64,000 nt of DNA from Candidatus Ulvibacter alkanivorans (GTDB taxonomy: Bacteria; Bacteroidota; Bacteroidia; Flavobacteriales; Flavobacteriaceae). The DNA is taken from contig NZ_QOLC01000025.1 of NCBI RefSeq assembly GCF_003333325.1, positions 1-64,000 on the forward strand, given 5' to 3'. This document shows, in pieces, positions 32,742-41,675 of this stretch. How positions within the stretch are numbered: position 1 is the first letter of the stretch; every line of letters starts with the position of its first letter. A program made the position numbers and the translations under genes. The notes below the pieces were generated by a model that saw nothing but the letters and a program-made list of their open reading frames with translations, did no database searches and was not told where the DNA came from.

Positions 32742-33761
32742 ATGAAAAAAATTCTTGTTACCGGCGGGTTGGGTTATATTGGTTCGCATACGGTGGTTGC
32801 CCTTCAAGAAGCAGGATTCGAGGTGGTTATTGTCGATAATCTCTCGAATTCAAGCATTAATGTGCTAGAGGGGATTACGAACATTACTAGTACCTCGCCT
32901 ATTTTTGAGCGATTAGACCTTCGTGTAAAACAAGATGTGGTCGATTTCTTTAAACGACATACCGATATAGAGGGAATTATTCACTTTGCAGCCAGTAAAG
33001 CCGTTGGGGAAAGTGTCGAAAAACCTTTGCTATATTATGAGAATAATCTTAATACCTTAATTTATTTACTTCAGGAATGCATGGCGCATTCTATTCATAA
33101 CTTTATTTTCAGTTCGTCTTGTACAGTGTATGGAGAGCCGGACAAGTTGCCCATAACCGAAAACGCAGCAGTAAAAGAGGCCATTTCTCCGTATGGCAAC
33201 ACTAAGCAAATAAGTGAGGAGATTATTCTTGATACTTGTCAAGTTTCAGAAATTAAATCGATCGCATTGCGATATTTTAATCCGATAGGAGCACATCACT
33301 CGGCCGAAATTGGAGAACTTCCAGTAGGAGTGCCTCAAAACCTCGTGCCCTTTATTACGCAAACTGCAGCCGGATTACGTGATACACTTTCTATTTTTGG
33401 AAATGATTATCCAACCCCAGATGGCAGTTGTATACGAGATTATATTCACGTAATGGACCTGGCCCATGCGCACGTAGTGGCCCTTCAACGCTTACTAAGT
33501 GTTAAGAATACCGCTAATTACGAAATTTTTAATGTAGGTACGGGGCGTGGCAGTTCGGTGCTCGAAGTGGTTAACGCATTTGAAAAGGTTACCGGTGAGA
33601 AATTAAACTATAAAATTGTCGATCGCCGCCCGGGCGATGTTGTTTCTGTGTATGCAGATACGACCAAGGCAAATACAACATTGGGCTGGAAGGCTGAACG
33701 ATCTATGGAAGAAGCCTTGGCTTCAGCATGGAAATGGGAACAAAAAATTAGAAACCTCTAA
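32742..33761 (+). CDS. galE: UDP-glucose 4-epimerase
   Basis: A 339-residue short-chain dehydrogenase-type epimerase interconverting UDP-glucose and UDP-galactose. NAD-binding GGLGYIGSHT is at residues 8-17, the catalytic SSSCTVYG, and YxxxK in SPYGNTKQISEE; ALRYFNPIGAH and GSCIRDYIHVMDLA are typical substrate-site motifs. It follows the DegT aminotransferase and is followed after two bases by a secreted amidohydrolase. Confidence 0.95.
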   Translation: MKKILVTGGLGYIGSHTVVALQEAGFEVVIVDNLSNSSINVLEGITNITSTSPIFERLDLRVKQDVVDFFKRHTDIEGIIHFAASKAVGESVEKPLLYYENNLNTLIYLLQECMAHSIHNFIFSSSCTVYGEPDKLPITENAAVKEAISPYGNTKQISEEIILDTCQVSEIKSIALRYFNPIGAHHSAEIGELPVGVPQNLVPFITQTAAGLRDTLSIFGNDYPTPDGSCIRDYIHVMDLAHAHVVALQRLLSVKNTANYEIFNVGTGRGSSVLEVVNAFEKVTGEKLNYKIVDRRPGDVVSVYADTTKANTTLGWKAERSMEEALASAWKWEQKIRNL

Positions 33762-33763
33762 CT

Positions 33764-35041
33764 ATGAAAAATTATATATTATTTGTTATTGTGTTGTTTT
33801 GCTTCGGAATGCAAGCGCAACAAACGTATCTGCACTGCGGAAAGATAGTCGATACGAAGAATGGTCGCGTAATCGAAAATAAGACCTTGATCGTTTCAGA
33901 AGACAAAATCGTGGCAATTGAAGATGGCTTTGTAAGTCCGTCTTCCGAAGAAGCCACGGTAATCGACCTGAAAAATAAGACCGTGCTACCCGGACTAATC
34001 GATATGCACGTTCACTTAGAGAATGAAACCAGTGCGAATAATTACTTAAAACCATTTATTCTGAATGAAGCCGACGTTGCGTTCAATGCAACCGATTATG
34101 CCTATAGAACACTTTTGGCTGGCTTTACCACGGTTCGTGATCTTGGAGGTAGCGGTGTAAACGTATCGCTTCGGAATGCTATAAACAACGGTACTGTCAC
34201 CGGTCCGCGAATTTATACTGCAGAAAAATCACTGGCAACTACAGGAGGACACGCCGACCCTACCAATGGTAGAAAACGGGAGCTTATGGGAGATCCTGGA
34301 CCTGCCGAAGGAGTAGTGAACAGCGTAGAAGACGCTCGAAAGGCAGTCCGTCAACGGTATAAAAATGGTGCGGATTGGATAAAGATCACCGCTACCGGAG
34401 GTGTATTAAGTGTGGCTAAGAGTGGAAAGAATCCTCAGTTCTTAGAAGAAGAAATCGCAGCCATCGTACAAACTGCCAAGGATTACGGAATGTACGTGGC
34501 GGCACATGCACATGGAGATGAAGGGATGCAACGCGCAATAAGAGCAGGAGTGAAAACCATAGAACATGGAACTTTAATGAGTAAAGAGACCATGCAACTC
34601 ATGAAACAATACGATGCTTATTTAGTACCCACCATTACAGCGGGGAAGTATGTAAGTGAAAAGGCAAAGGTGCCTAATTATTATCCGGCGATAATTGTTC
34701 CTAAAGCCTTAGAAATTGGTCCGAAGATTCAAAACACCTTTGGTCAGGCATACGATACGGGTGTAAAGATCGCATTTGGAACCGATGCCGGTGTATTTCC
34801 ACATGGTGAGAACGGTAAAGAGTTCGGATATATGGTGGAAGCCGGTATGCCCGCAATGAAGGCCTTGCAATCGGCTACCATTACCAATGCCGAATTACTA
34901 CAAGCTGAAGATGAGCTTGGCCAGCTCGAGGTAGGATTTTTGGCCGATATAGTGGCGGTAAATGAAGATCCTACAGAAAATATCAATACCATGGAAAATG
35001 TGATATTTGTAATGAAGAATGGAGTGATTTATAAGCAATAA
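33764..35041 (+). CDS. Secreted metal-dependent amidohydrolase (Xaa-Pro dipeptidase-like)
   Basis: A 425-residue protein with signal peptide MKNYILFVIVLFCFGMQAQ. Metal ligands are visible: HxH in DMHVHLE, Lys in WIKITATGG, His in AAHAHGDEGM and KTIEHGTLM, and Asp in FGTDAGVFPHG. This is the amidohydrolase group annotated as imidazolonepropionase-like or prolidase. Periplasmic or secreted peptide hydrolysis is the likely role. It starts two bases after galE. Confidence 0.88.
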   Translation: MKNYILFVIVLFCFGMQAQQTYLHCGKIVDTKNGRVIENKTLIVSEDKIVAIEDGFVSPSSEEATVIDLKNKTVLPGLIDMHVHLENETSANNYLKPFILNEADVAFNATDYAYRTLLAGFTTVRDLGGSGVNVSLRNAINNGTVTGPRIYTAEKSLATTGGHADPTNGRKRELMGDPGPAEGVVNSVEDARKAVRQRYKNGADWIKITATGGVLSVAKSGKNPQFLEEEIAAIVQTAKDYGMYVAAHAHGDEGMQRAIRAGVKTIEHGTLMSKETMQLMKQYDAYLVPTITAGKYVSEKAKVPNYYPAIIVPKALEIGPKIQNTFGQAYDTGVKIAFGTDAGVFPHGENGKEFGYMVEAGMPAMKALQSATITNAELLQAEDELGQLEVGFLADIVAVNEDPTENINTMENVIFVMKNGVIYKQ

Positions 35042-35071
35042 TCAGGATTAACCTAGGTTTAACACCTTGAT

Positions 35072-35103
35072 TTTGTGATTGCCAATTAGGTTTTGTTTCT
35101 TTG
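35072..35103 (+). promoter_or_regulatory. Putative promoter of the small basic protein gene
   Basis: TTTG (35072-35075), 20-base spacer, TTTCTTTG (35096-35103), one mismatch from TAnnTTTG. The start codon follows about 18 bases later. Confidence 0.5.
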
Positions 35104-35121
35104 CACTTCATTAAAAATCAA

Positions 35122-35316
35122 ATGATGAAACTAGTTTCAGTAAAACGAAAAACGAAAAGAGAAAAACGATTTACAGAAAAAATGGGAATGTTAACGGCCA
35201 ATGTGGTCTACATAAAAAAGACATTTATGAGCATCCCGTACAAAACAATCCATAAGTATCGAGAAACCTATTATGGTGAAATAAAAGATTGTGATATTTG
35301 TAGACTAAGTGCTTAA
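35122..35316 (+). CDS. Small basic protein of unknown function
   Basis: About 64 residues from MMKLVSVKRKTKREKRF. It is very basic at the N-terminus; the C-terminal half has KTIHKYRETYYGEIKDCDIC with a C-x-x-C pair that could bind zinc. The context is monocistronic: it has its own promoter and a terminator. Cytosolic; perhaps nucleic-acid binding, by charge only. Confidence 0.55.
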   Translation: MMKLVSVKRKTKREKRFTEKMGMLTANVVYIKKTFMSIPYKTIHKYRETYYGEIKDCDICRLSA

Positions 35317-35336
35317 TATCACTATCTCAAAAATTA

Positions 35337-35371
35337 AAAAGCCCTGTGAAAATTTTCACAGGGCTTTTTTT
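35337..35371. terminator. Bidirectional terminator before fabD
   Basis: A 12-bp perfect palindromic stem, GCCCTGTGAAAA / TTTTCACAGGGC, with A- and T-runs outside. It serves the convergent small protein gene and fabD. Confidence 0.85.
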
Positions 35372-36255
35372 TAAGCGATAGTTGCTTTTTCGGTTTCGAC
35401 ACTTCTATCGATCTTTTTTACCAGCCCTTGAAGTACATTTCCCGGTCCAACTTCAATAAAATGTGTAGCGCCGTCTTTTATCATATTCTGTACGCTCTGT
35501 GTCCATTTCACTGGGGCGGTCAATTGGAAAATTAGATTCTTTTTTATTTCTGAAGGGTCTGTAACTGCGAAGGTAGATACGTTTTGATAAATTGGGCAGG
35601 CGGGATTCGAGAATTGAGTCGCTTCTATAGCAGCTGCCAATTCTTCGCGAGCCGGCTCCATTAACGGACTGTGAAAAGCGCCTCCTACTGGTAATAATAA
35701 TGCACGTTTTGCGCCGGCTTCTTTTAAGTTTTCGCAGGCATTGTTTACAGCTTCTACGGCACCGCTAATTACTAATTGTCCCGGGCAATTGTAATTTGCA
35801 GCAACTACGGTCCCGTCGATGTCGGCACATATTGCCTCCACCAAATGGTCTTCCAGTCCTAGGACTGCAGCCATAGTAGATGGTTTTGCTTCACACGCTT
35901 TCTGCATAGCTAAGGCTCGTTTATACACTAATTGAAGCCCATCGCCAAAAGCTAATGTTTTGTTGGCTACCAGTGCGGAAATCTCCCCTAAACTGTGCCC
36001 GGCCACCATGTCGGGTTTAAACGCGTCGCCCATAACTGTTGCTAATATTGTAGAATGCAAGAAGATAGCAGGCTGTGTTACTTTGGTTTCCTTAAGATCG
36101 TCTGCAGATCCTTCGAACATTATTTTGGTGATGTCAAAGCCCAAAATATCGTTGGCTTGCTCAAACAATTGTCTGGCTTCTTGGGATGCATCGTATAGGT
36201 CCTTGCCCATTCCTGTAAATTGCGCTCCTTGTCCGGGGAAAATATATGCTTTCAT
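35371..36255 (-). CDS. fabD: Malonyl-CoA:ACP transacylase
   Basis: A 294-residue enzyme that loads malonyl groups onto acyl carrier protein for fatty-acid synthesis. Oxyanion motif FPGQGAQ at residues 5-11, nucleophile Ser in VAGHSLGE, Arg region YKRALAMQKA, and catalytic His in GGAFHSPLM. Normal length. It is not next to other fab genes here. Confidence 0.95.
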   Translation of the reverse strand: MKAYIFPGQGAQFTGMGKDLYDASQEARQLFEQANDILGFDITKIMFEGSADDLKETKVTQPAIFLHSTILATVMGDAFKPDMVAGHSLGEISALVANKTLAFGDGLQLVYKRALAMQKACEAKPSTMAAVLGLEDHLVEAICADIDGTVVAANYNCPGQLVISGAVEAVNNACENLKEAGAKRALLLPVGGAFHSPLMEPAREELAAAIEATQFSNPACPIYQNVSTFAVTDPSEIKKNLIFQLTAPVKWTQSVQNMIKDGATHFIEVGPGNVLQGLVKKIDRSVETEKATIA

Positions 36256-36319
36256 AAAGGTTGAATTTTTGGTTTTGATCCGAATGCGAATACGTATTGC
36301 TTCGGAATAGATTGTAAAA

Positions 36320-36359
36320 ATAAAAATAAATTCCCCTATGCCATAAACAAAGGGGAATT
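36320..36359 (-). terminator. Putative terminator of the PNPOx-like gene
   Basis: Stem AATTCCCCT / AGGGGAATT with a 13-base loop; on the minus strand it is followed by U-rich sequence. Confidence 0.6.
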
Positions 36360-36380
36360 AAAGCTGTTTTGATATTGTGA

Positions 36381-36881
36381 TTAAATGTTGAGTTTTCCGG
36401 AAGTGCCAATATCTTTTTGATCTCCGGTCACTGCTGCCATGCCTAATTTAAACAACGTCACTAACTTATTGTGATCGTTGCTCCAATAGGCAGCTTCTCG
36501 AGGTGTGAACTTGATAGCCGATACGTTCTTGTCGTTGGGGCCATCAAACCAAGCATTGTCTAAGTCGCTGTATAATTCCTCAATTATAGGGTGGTCTGTG
36601 ATTATTATTGCCTCCCCGTAGATACTTAGAAACTTCATCGATCCGGTATCACTGTATAACAATTGCACCGCACTGCTGCGCGTAATGTCTGTATTGTGAT
36701 CGCTGTCTGCGGCACTTAGAAACCAAATGGTTCCATCATCATCCACTCTTTTCGTGTGCATTGGCACGACAGAGATGGGTCGTTTACCTAGGTCGGTGGC
36801 CATCATCGCTACTGTTACGTCTTCAACGATATTCGTTAATTTTTCTTTCGCTTCTTCGTTATATAAATTCTTTGTGCTCAT
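36381..36881 (-). CDS. Pyridoxamine 5'-phosphate oxidase-fold general stress protein
   Basis: A 166-residue protein with the flavin-binding split-barrel pattern: TVAMMATDLGKRPISVVPMHTKRVDDDGTIWFLS in pieces, then KFLSIYGEAIIITD and the C-terminal AAYWSND. It matches the general stress protein 26 group that binds FMN or a related cofactor. Cytosolic; substrate unknown. Confidence 0.8.
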   Translation of the reverse strand: MSTKNLYNEEAKEKLTNIVEDVTVAMMATDLGKRPISVVPMHTKRVDDDGTIWFLSAADSDHNTDITRSSAVQLLYSDTGSMKFLSIYGEAIIITDHPIIEELYSDLDNAWFDGPNDKNVSAIKFTPREAAYWSNDHNKLVTLFKLGMAAVTGDQKDIGTSGKLNI

Positions 36882-36955
36882 AGTTTTCTTTTAAAGGTAC
36901 TTAATAAGGGTGTCTAAATGCCCCAAAGCTTTGCTAAACTATGTTGAAAGTTATG

Positions 36956-37804
36956 TTAAGAATACCGTTTTAGTATCGATTTTACCTGCGAAAGGTAACT
37001 GCTTCCGAAGAGATTTAAATGCACCAATAAATAATACAGCTGCCATATTGGGATGCGATCTTTCCAATTTTCTTGAAGTGGAAACTGAGAGTTGTAGCTG
37101 GTAAAAACTTGGGAAGGAAAGCCGCCAAACAATTGCATCATGGCAAGGTCCATCTCGCGAGGTCCGTAGGCGACAGCAGGATCGATTAGTGCCGGTTCTC
37201 CGTGATGGGAAACCATATAATTTCCACTCCAAAGATCTCCATGGAGTAGCGAAGGGGGTTCTTTGGGAATACGGTCTGAAATACTTCGAAAAAATTGAGC
37301 TTCATCTCCTAGCTGGAACCCCTTATCGTATCCTAACTTCCATTGAGGCAAAAGACGTTGCTCTATGTAGAAGACAGAAGCACTTTCGCGATGTGCATTG
37401 TATTGTGGGAGACTGCCTATGTAATTGTCATGATCGAGTCCAAAGGAAGCTGCAGTGTTCTTGTGTAGCTCTGCCAAACTATGACCGAACGTTTCCCAAA
37501 AATTAGTGGTTGGCGTTTTAGAATCAATATGCTCCAATACTAAATAGGCTTTATCGTTGATACAGCCTCGGTTAATTACATTGGGAACAAAGAAAGTTTG
37601 TGTGTTCTGCAAGAGTTTTAGTCCTTTTTCTTCGGCTTCAAACATGCCCGGGAATTTGGAAGCACTGTTCGTTTTTAATACAAATGTTTCCGAAGCCGTT
37701 TTCAACAAGAACACATCGTTGATGTCTCCACCGCTTAATGATGTTACCTGCAAATTTTTTTTTGAAAGTGATTGTTCTAAATGCGCAATTACTTTTTTCA
37801 TCAT
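36956..37804 (-). CDS. Fructosamine kinase-family protein
   Basis: About 282 residues from MMKKVIAHLEQ. The N-lobe has LSGGDINDVFLLKT and VLKTNS (Lys for ATP); the catalytic loop is LLHGDLWSGNYM and the metal site LIDPAVAYGPREMDLAM. This family phosphorylates ketosamines so that glycated proteins are repaired. The start at 37804 is chosen because a longer form would overlap folA. It lies eight bases after folA and is likely co-transcribed. Confidence 0.88.
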   Translation of the reverse strand: MMKKVIAHLEQSLSKKNLQVTSLSGGDINDVFLLKTASETFVLKTNSASKFPGMFEAEEKGLKLLQNTQTFFVPNVINRGCINDKAYLVLEHIDSKTPTTNFWETFGHSLAELHKNTAASFGLDHDNYIGSLPQYNAHRESASVFYIEQRLLPQWKLGYDKGFQLGDEAQFFRSISDRIPKEPPSLLHGDLWSGNYMVSHHGEPALIDPAVAYGPREMDLAMMQLFGGFPSQVFTSYNSQFPLQENWKDRIPIWQLYYLLVHLNLFGSSYLSQVKSILKRYS

Positions 37805-37811
37805 TAGCGTG

Positions 37812-38297
37812 CTATGAGCTACGAACCCAAGTTTGATAAGTAAAGCCGTAGGCATGTCTTTCGTCGGCAGGGTGATAGTCTTCTTTGGTCAATTCCCAAT
37901 CTTTCATCGGTATGTCTGGGAAATAGGTATCGGCATCAAAAGTTCCATGCACACGAGTCAACTCGATCTTATCGGCAACTTCCAATCCCATCGAATAGAT
38001 CTCACCACCGCCAATAATGAACGGTTGTGAGTCTTCTTTCGCCTTTTTTAGCGCTGCCTCCATACTGTGAACAACGACTGCACCGTCTTTTTGGTAATTA
38101 CTATTTCGTGTAATTACCACATGCGTACGATTGGGTAGCGGTTTGGGAAATGATTCGAAGGTCTTGCGACCCATTATAATAAAATGACCCGTGGTTAGCG
38201 CTTTAAATCGTTTAAAATCATCGGGTAAATGCCAAACCAGATCGTTGTTTTTGCCTAGTTCATTATTTTCACCTGCTGCTGCTATAATTGTAATCAT
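37812..38297 (-). CDS. folA: Dihydrofolate reductase
   Basis: A 161-residue enzyme making tetrahydrofolate with NADPH. Conserved motifs: WHLPDDFKRFK (catalytic Asp in LPDD), IIMGRKTFESF (NADPH binding), PLPNRTHVVITR and FIIGGGEIYSM. It overlaps the upstream 2TM gene by four bases (ATGA), so it is translationally coupled. It pairs functionally with thyA about 6 kb away. Confidence 0.95.
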   Translation of the reverse strand: MITIIAAAGENNELGKNNDLVWHLPDDFKRFKALTTGHFIIMGRKTFESFPKPLPNRTHVVITRNSNYQKDGAVVVHSMEAALKKAKEDSQPFIIGGGEIYSMGLEVADKIELTRVHGTFDADTYFPDIPMKDWELTKEDYHPADERHAYGFTYQTWVRSS

Positions 38298-38725
38298 TCT
38301 ACGTCTGGAGGAAGTAAGTTCGGATCTTGATTTTTTTTTAAGTCGCTATTGGACGGAAGTTGAACCTCCTTGTCTACTTGCTTTTGTAGCTGCGACATGC
38401 GATCTGCTTGTTGCGCCTTTAATTTTTCCAACTGTCGATCTTCCCACTCTTTACCCATGAATTTATTCATTATAAAAACGTTGAATGCATGAATTAAAAA
38501 GAGGAAGGCCCAAATTAGTATTGCCCAGACAAACCAATCTTTTATAAAAAATTCATTCCCGTAGCCCAATACCGGGTTAAGAATGATTAAAAAAACCGAA
38601 CCGACCAAGAAGATAATAAAATGGCGCATCAAGCGCTTCTTCTGTTTAATGCGTCTTCTGGCATATTCGTATTGCTCGCGCTGTTCCGAATCGATTCTTT
38701 CGCTTTTATTGGTTTTTGAAAACAT
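38294..38725 (-). CDS. 2TM domain-containing protein
   Basis: A 143-residue protein. A charged N-terminus (YARRRIKQKKRLMRHF) precedes two hydrophobic helices (IIFLVGSVFLIILNPV and FVWAILIWAFLFLIHAF) and a basic/coiled tail (KEWEDRQLEKLKAQQ). This is the 2TM family common in Bacteroidota, of unknown function. First gene of the run with folA and the fructosamine kinase. Confidence 0.8.
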   Translation of the reverse strand: MFSKTNKSERIDSEQREQYEYARRRIKQKKRLMRHFIIFLVGSVFLIILNPVLGYGNEFFIKDWFVWAILIWAFLFLIHAFNVFIMNKFMGKEWEDRQLEKLKAQQADRMSQLQKQVDKEVQLPSNSDLKKNQDPNLLPPDVE

Positions 38726-38779
38726 AGTTGGTTACTTTTATATCTATGGTAAAATTACCGAATTTTCAACGCTAAACCT

Positions 38780-39853
38780 ATGACTGCGCTAAAAAAAGAG
38801 TTTCCCGCACTTGATTCCTACACCTATTTAAATACTGCGTCCTGTGGCTTGCTGTCTCAAAGTTTGGTCGACTGGCGACACCAACATGACCGTAAGTTGC
38901 TAGCAGCCGGAAGCGAGTTTAGAGATCAACACAGAGCGCATGTAACTCGTATTAAATCGACGGTTGCCAGAATTTTCAATGCGTCGGAAAATGAGATTGC
39001 CTTGGTCCCCAACTTCTCATTTGGCTGTAATACGTTTTTAGAAGGGCTGCCAAGAAAACAAAAAATACTTTTACTAGATCAAGATTATCCGTCGGTAAAT
39101 TGGGCGGTAGAACATCGGGATTTCGATGTTTGTTATGCAGCCATAGATGCGAACTTGGAACAGAATATCGAACAGGCGATTGCCACACACCAACCGGATG
39201 TCTTTATGTTTAGTATCGTACAGTATTTAAGCGGTATCAAGATCGATATGGAATTCTTGACGCGGATTAAAGCATACCATCCCAATTTATTACTAGTAGC
39301 CGACGGAACTCAATATTTGGGAACCGAGCCCTTTTCATTTGCTGACAGTCCGTTCGATGTGCTTGGCGCCAGTGGTTATAAATGGTTGTTGGCCGGTTAC
39401 GGGAATGGAATCTTTATGGTTAAGGAAGGGATACATCAACAGGTTTATCCCAGTACCATCGGATTTAATTCGGCTGAAGCTGCTTACAGTAAGCGCGAAG
39501 AGATCGATTTTATTCGGCACTTCGAGCCGGGACATCAGGACACGCTAAATTTTGGTAGTTTAGAACAATCGCTTCTGTCTTTGGAATCAATTGGTCTCGC
39601 TAAGATTCAGGAAAAATTAAGCATGCTAAAACAGTATGCTTTCACAAAATTTTCCGAAGCAAACCTATTAGAACTTGCAATACTAGCACGAAAAGATCAT
39701 GCTCCTATTTATACGATTAAAGGAAATGAAACCTTATTTCGACGTTTTAAAGAACACGGTATTATCTGTTCGCAACGTGGAAATGGGATACGTGTGAGTT
39801 TTCATTATTACAACACCCAAAAGGATCTGGATCAATTGCTCGATTTGGTGTAA
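38780..39853 (+). CDS. Class V aminotransferase-fold PLP enzyme
   Basis: A 357-residue enzyme of the cysteine desulfurase/kynureninase fold. YLNTASCGLLSQ is the N-terminal substrate loop, VADGTQYLGTEPF has the PLP-contacting Asp, and the Schiff-base Lys is in LGASGYKWLLAGYGNG. Shorter than IscS-type enzymes and without their cysteine loop, so the substrate is unclear. It ends one base before the convergent DUF427 gene. Confidence 0.85.
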   Translation: MTALKKEFPALDSYTYLNTASCGLLSQSLVDWRHQHDRKLLAAGSEFRDQHRAHVTRIKSTVARIFNASENEIALVPNFSFGCNTFLEGLPRKQKILLLDQDYPSVNWAVEHRDFDVCYAAIDANLEQNIEQAIATHQPDVFMFSIVQYLSGIKIDMEFLTRIKAYHPNLLLVADGTQYLGTEPFSFADSPFDVLGASGYKWLLAGYGNGIFMVKEGIHQQVYPSTIGFNSAEAAYSKREEIDFIRHFEPGHQDTLNFGSLEQSLLSLESIGLAKIQEKLSMLKQYAFTKFSEANLLELAILARKDHAPIYTIKGNETLFRRFKEHGIICSQRGNGIRVSFHYYNTQKDLDQLLDLV

Positions 39854-40135
39854 TTATTCGATGACCGTAACGCCTTTCCAAAAGGCGATATAGTTTTCAA
39901 TTTTTTTCGCTGCCTCCTTTGGATCAGGGTAGTACCATGCAGCGTCCCGATTTACTTTTCCCTGAACTTCTAATGAATAGTAGGAAGCTTCACCTTTCCA
40001 AGGACAAGAAGTATGGGTATTGCTTTTTTTTAAATACATGTCATTTACAGCTTCGGGCGGAAAATAATGATTATTCTCTATCACGATAGTTGCATCGCTT
40101 TCGGCTATTATTGCGTTATTCCAAATGGCTTTCAT
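39854..40135 (-). CDS. DUF427 family protein
   Basis: A 93-residue protein matching DUF427 along its length: MKAIWNNAIIAESDATIVIENNHYFPPEAV in pieces, TSCPWKGEASYYSLEV and AAWYYPDPKEAAKKIENYIAFW. A small beta-barrel-like cytosolic protein of unknown role. It may share a transcript with the egtB-egtD-DUF3124 run. Confidence 0.85.
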   Translation of the reverse strand: MKAIWNNAIIAESDATIVIENNHYFPPEAVNDMYLKKSNTHTSCPWKGEASYYSLEVQGKVNRDAAWYYPDPKEAAKKIENYIAFWKGVTVIE

Positions 40136-40151
40136 GGGTGGGTATTTTTAA

Positions 40152-40673
40152 TTATCGTTTTCGGATACCTCTGGTTGTAAATGAGAGCCCTTGTTGTCCC
40201 GCGGTCGATATCATAATTGCTTCAAAGAAGGGTTCAAGCCCATTTTTTTTCATACTCCAATCGAATACAAAATTAGCACCGGTTCCTCCGTCTTTGTCTT
40301 CTTCGTCTACAACAATTTCGATTGTTTCCATGGGTAACACATAGATTGTGTTATCCAAATAATTTCTAATCAGCGTTCCATGGGTGTCGTAATAATCGGC
40401 TTTAGAGATATAGATCGTGTCCTTTAAGCTAATATTTCGAATGCTTACGGTAGCCGTCAAGTTAAAGGTGAAATTCTTGTTTTGCTGGTATATTTCAGAA
40501 TAGACCGGTAGATACGTGCTTCCAAATGTCATTAGACTGTCAGCCTTTGTTGGAAGTCCTTCACGAACTACCCAATCGATTGTTTGATGGGTAGGCTCCA
40601 GCTCTTCCTTCTTAATCGGATTTTGGCAGCTAGTGAGTAGAACGAAAACACTTAAAAAGAGTAAAATTCTCAT
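40152..40673 (-). CDS. DUF3124 lipoprotein
   Basis: About 173 residues from MRILLFLSVFVLLTSC (lipobox, Cys16). The mature part matches DUF3124: STYLPVYSEIYQQNKN, FNLTATVSIRNISLKDTIYI and ETIEIVVDEEDKDGGTGANF. The start at 40673 gives a proper lipoprotein signal and avoids overlap with egtD. Periplasmic or outer-membrane; function unknown. Confidence 0.8.
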   Translation of the reverse strand: MRILLFLSVFVLLTSCQNPIKKEELEPTHQTIDWVVREGLPTKADSLMTFGSTYLPVYSEIYQQNKNFTFNLTATVSIRNISLKDTIYISKADYYDTHGTLIRNYLDNTIYVLPMETIEIVVDEEDKDGGTGANFVFDWSMKKNGLEPFFEAIMISTAGQQGLSFTTRGIRKR

Positions 40674-40683
40674 AAGAGGTGGT

Positions 40684-41658
40684 TTATTTTTTACTAAAAA
40701 TATAATTTTTATAGTACTTCTTGCCGTCTGCATATTGGGCGACAGCTTTTAGTCCAGCTTCTCCGGCAAGCCAATCTACCGTTTTATCGTCATATTTTTG
40801 AGATATTTCGGTATGAATAGTTTCCCATTGCTCAAAATCTATATGTAGTCCTAACGCAGGGATTTCGACTTGTTGGGCTTTCGTGGCCACCAAAAAGCTC
40901 TTTGCCGTGCCGGTTTCGGGATCGTATCGCTCCCAATGTTTAAAGGCTGCTACATCGAAATTAGCGCCTAATTCAGTATTGATCCTCACCAATAAATTCT
41001 TGTTAAATGCAGCCGTAACGCCTGTAGGGTCATTATAAGCGTCTAATATTGTTTGGGGGTCCTTTTTTTGGTCGAACCCCATAAACAGAAGATCTTCATC
41101 GCTCATTACATCCTTCAATTTGGTGAGGAATGAGATGGCTCTAGGGTGTAATAGATTCCCAATATTGGAGCCTAACACCATGATTACTTTTTTTCTTTCT
41201 GTAAAACTTTGAAGTCGCTCAAGCACTTGAAAATACTCTCCTTTTTCGGCGTCTACCCTCACTTTGGGCAGTTCTTGCGACAAGGTTTTGGTAAGACTGT
41301 CTATGGCGTTCTGGCTAATATCTATGGGCTTATATCGAAAGTTAAAATCGTTTTCAGATAAATATCGTAATAGGATCTTAGTTTTTTTTCCATCTCCGGC
41401 ACCTAGCTCTATAAGGTCGAATCCTTTGTTATTGCTTCGGAAAAATTCTGCAATGGCCTTGGTGTGGGTAGATAAGATCTCGAATTCGCAGTTAGTGAGA
41501 TAATATTCCGGAAGCTCCATGATCTCCTGAAACAATTTGTCGCCTTTTTTGTCGTAAATGTATTTTGAAGAAAGGTACTTGGGGTAACTACTAAGTCCGT
41601 CGTACACCTCTTTCTTAAAAGGTGTGTCCAATGCTATTTCGCGTGAGGTTTCATTCAT
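40684..41658 (-). CDS. egtD: L-histidine N-alpha-methyltransferase EgtD
   Basis: A 324-residue SAM-dependent enzyme that trimethylates histidine to hercynine, the first step of ergothioneine synthesis. SAM motif LIELGAGDGKKTKIL, then VIMVLGSNIGNLLHP and LLMGFDQKKDP-like strands match DUF2260/EgtD. Start and length are usual. It follows egtB after 17 bases, so the two form an operon. Confidence 0.92.
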   Translation of the reverse strand: MNETSREIALDTPFKKEVYDGLSSYPKYLSSKYIYDKKGDKLFQEIMELPEYYLTNCEFEILSTHTKAIAEFFRSNNKGFDLIELGAGDGKKTKILLRYLSENDFNFRYKPIDISQNAIDSLTKTLSQELPKVRVDAEKGEYFQVLERLQSFTERKKVIMVLGSNIGNLLHPRAISFLTKLKDVMSDEDLLFMGFDQKKDPQTILDAYNDPTGVTAAFNKNLLVRINTELGANFDVAAFKHWERYDPETGTAKSFLVATKAQQVEIPALGLHIDFEQWETIHTEISQKYDDKTVDWLAGEAGLKAVAQYADGKKYYKNYIFSKK

Positions 41659-41675
41659 AAATTAAGATATTGCGA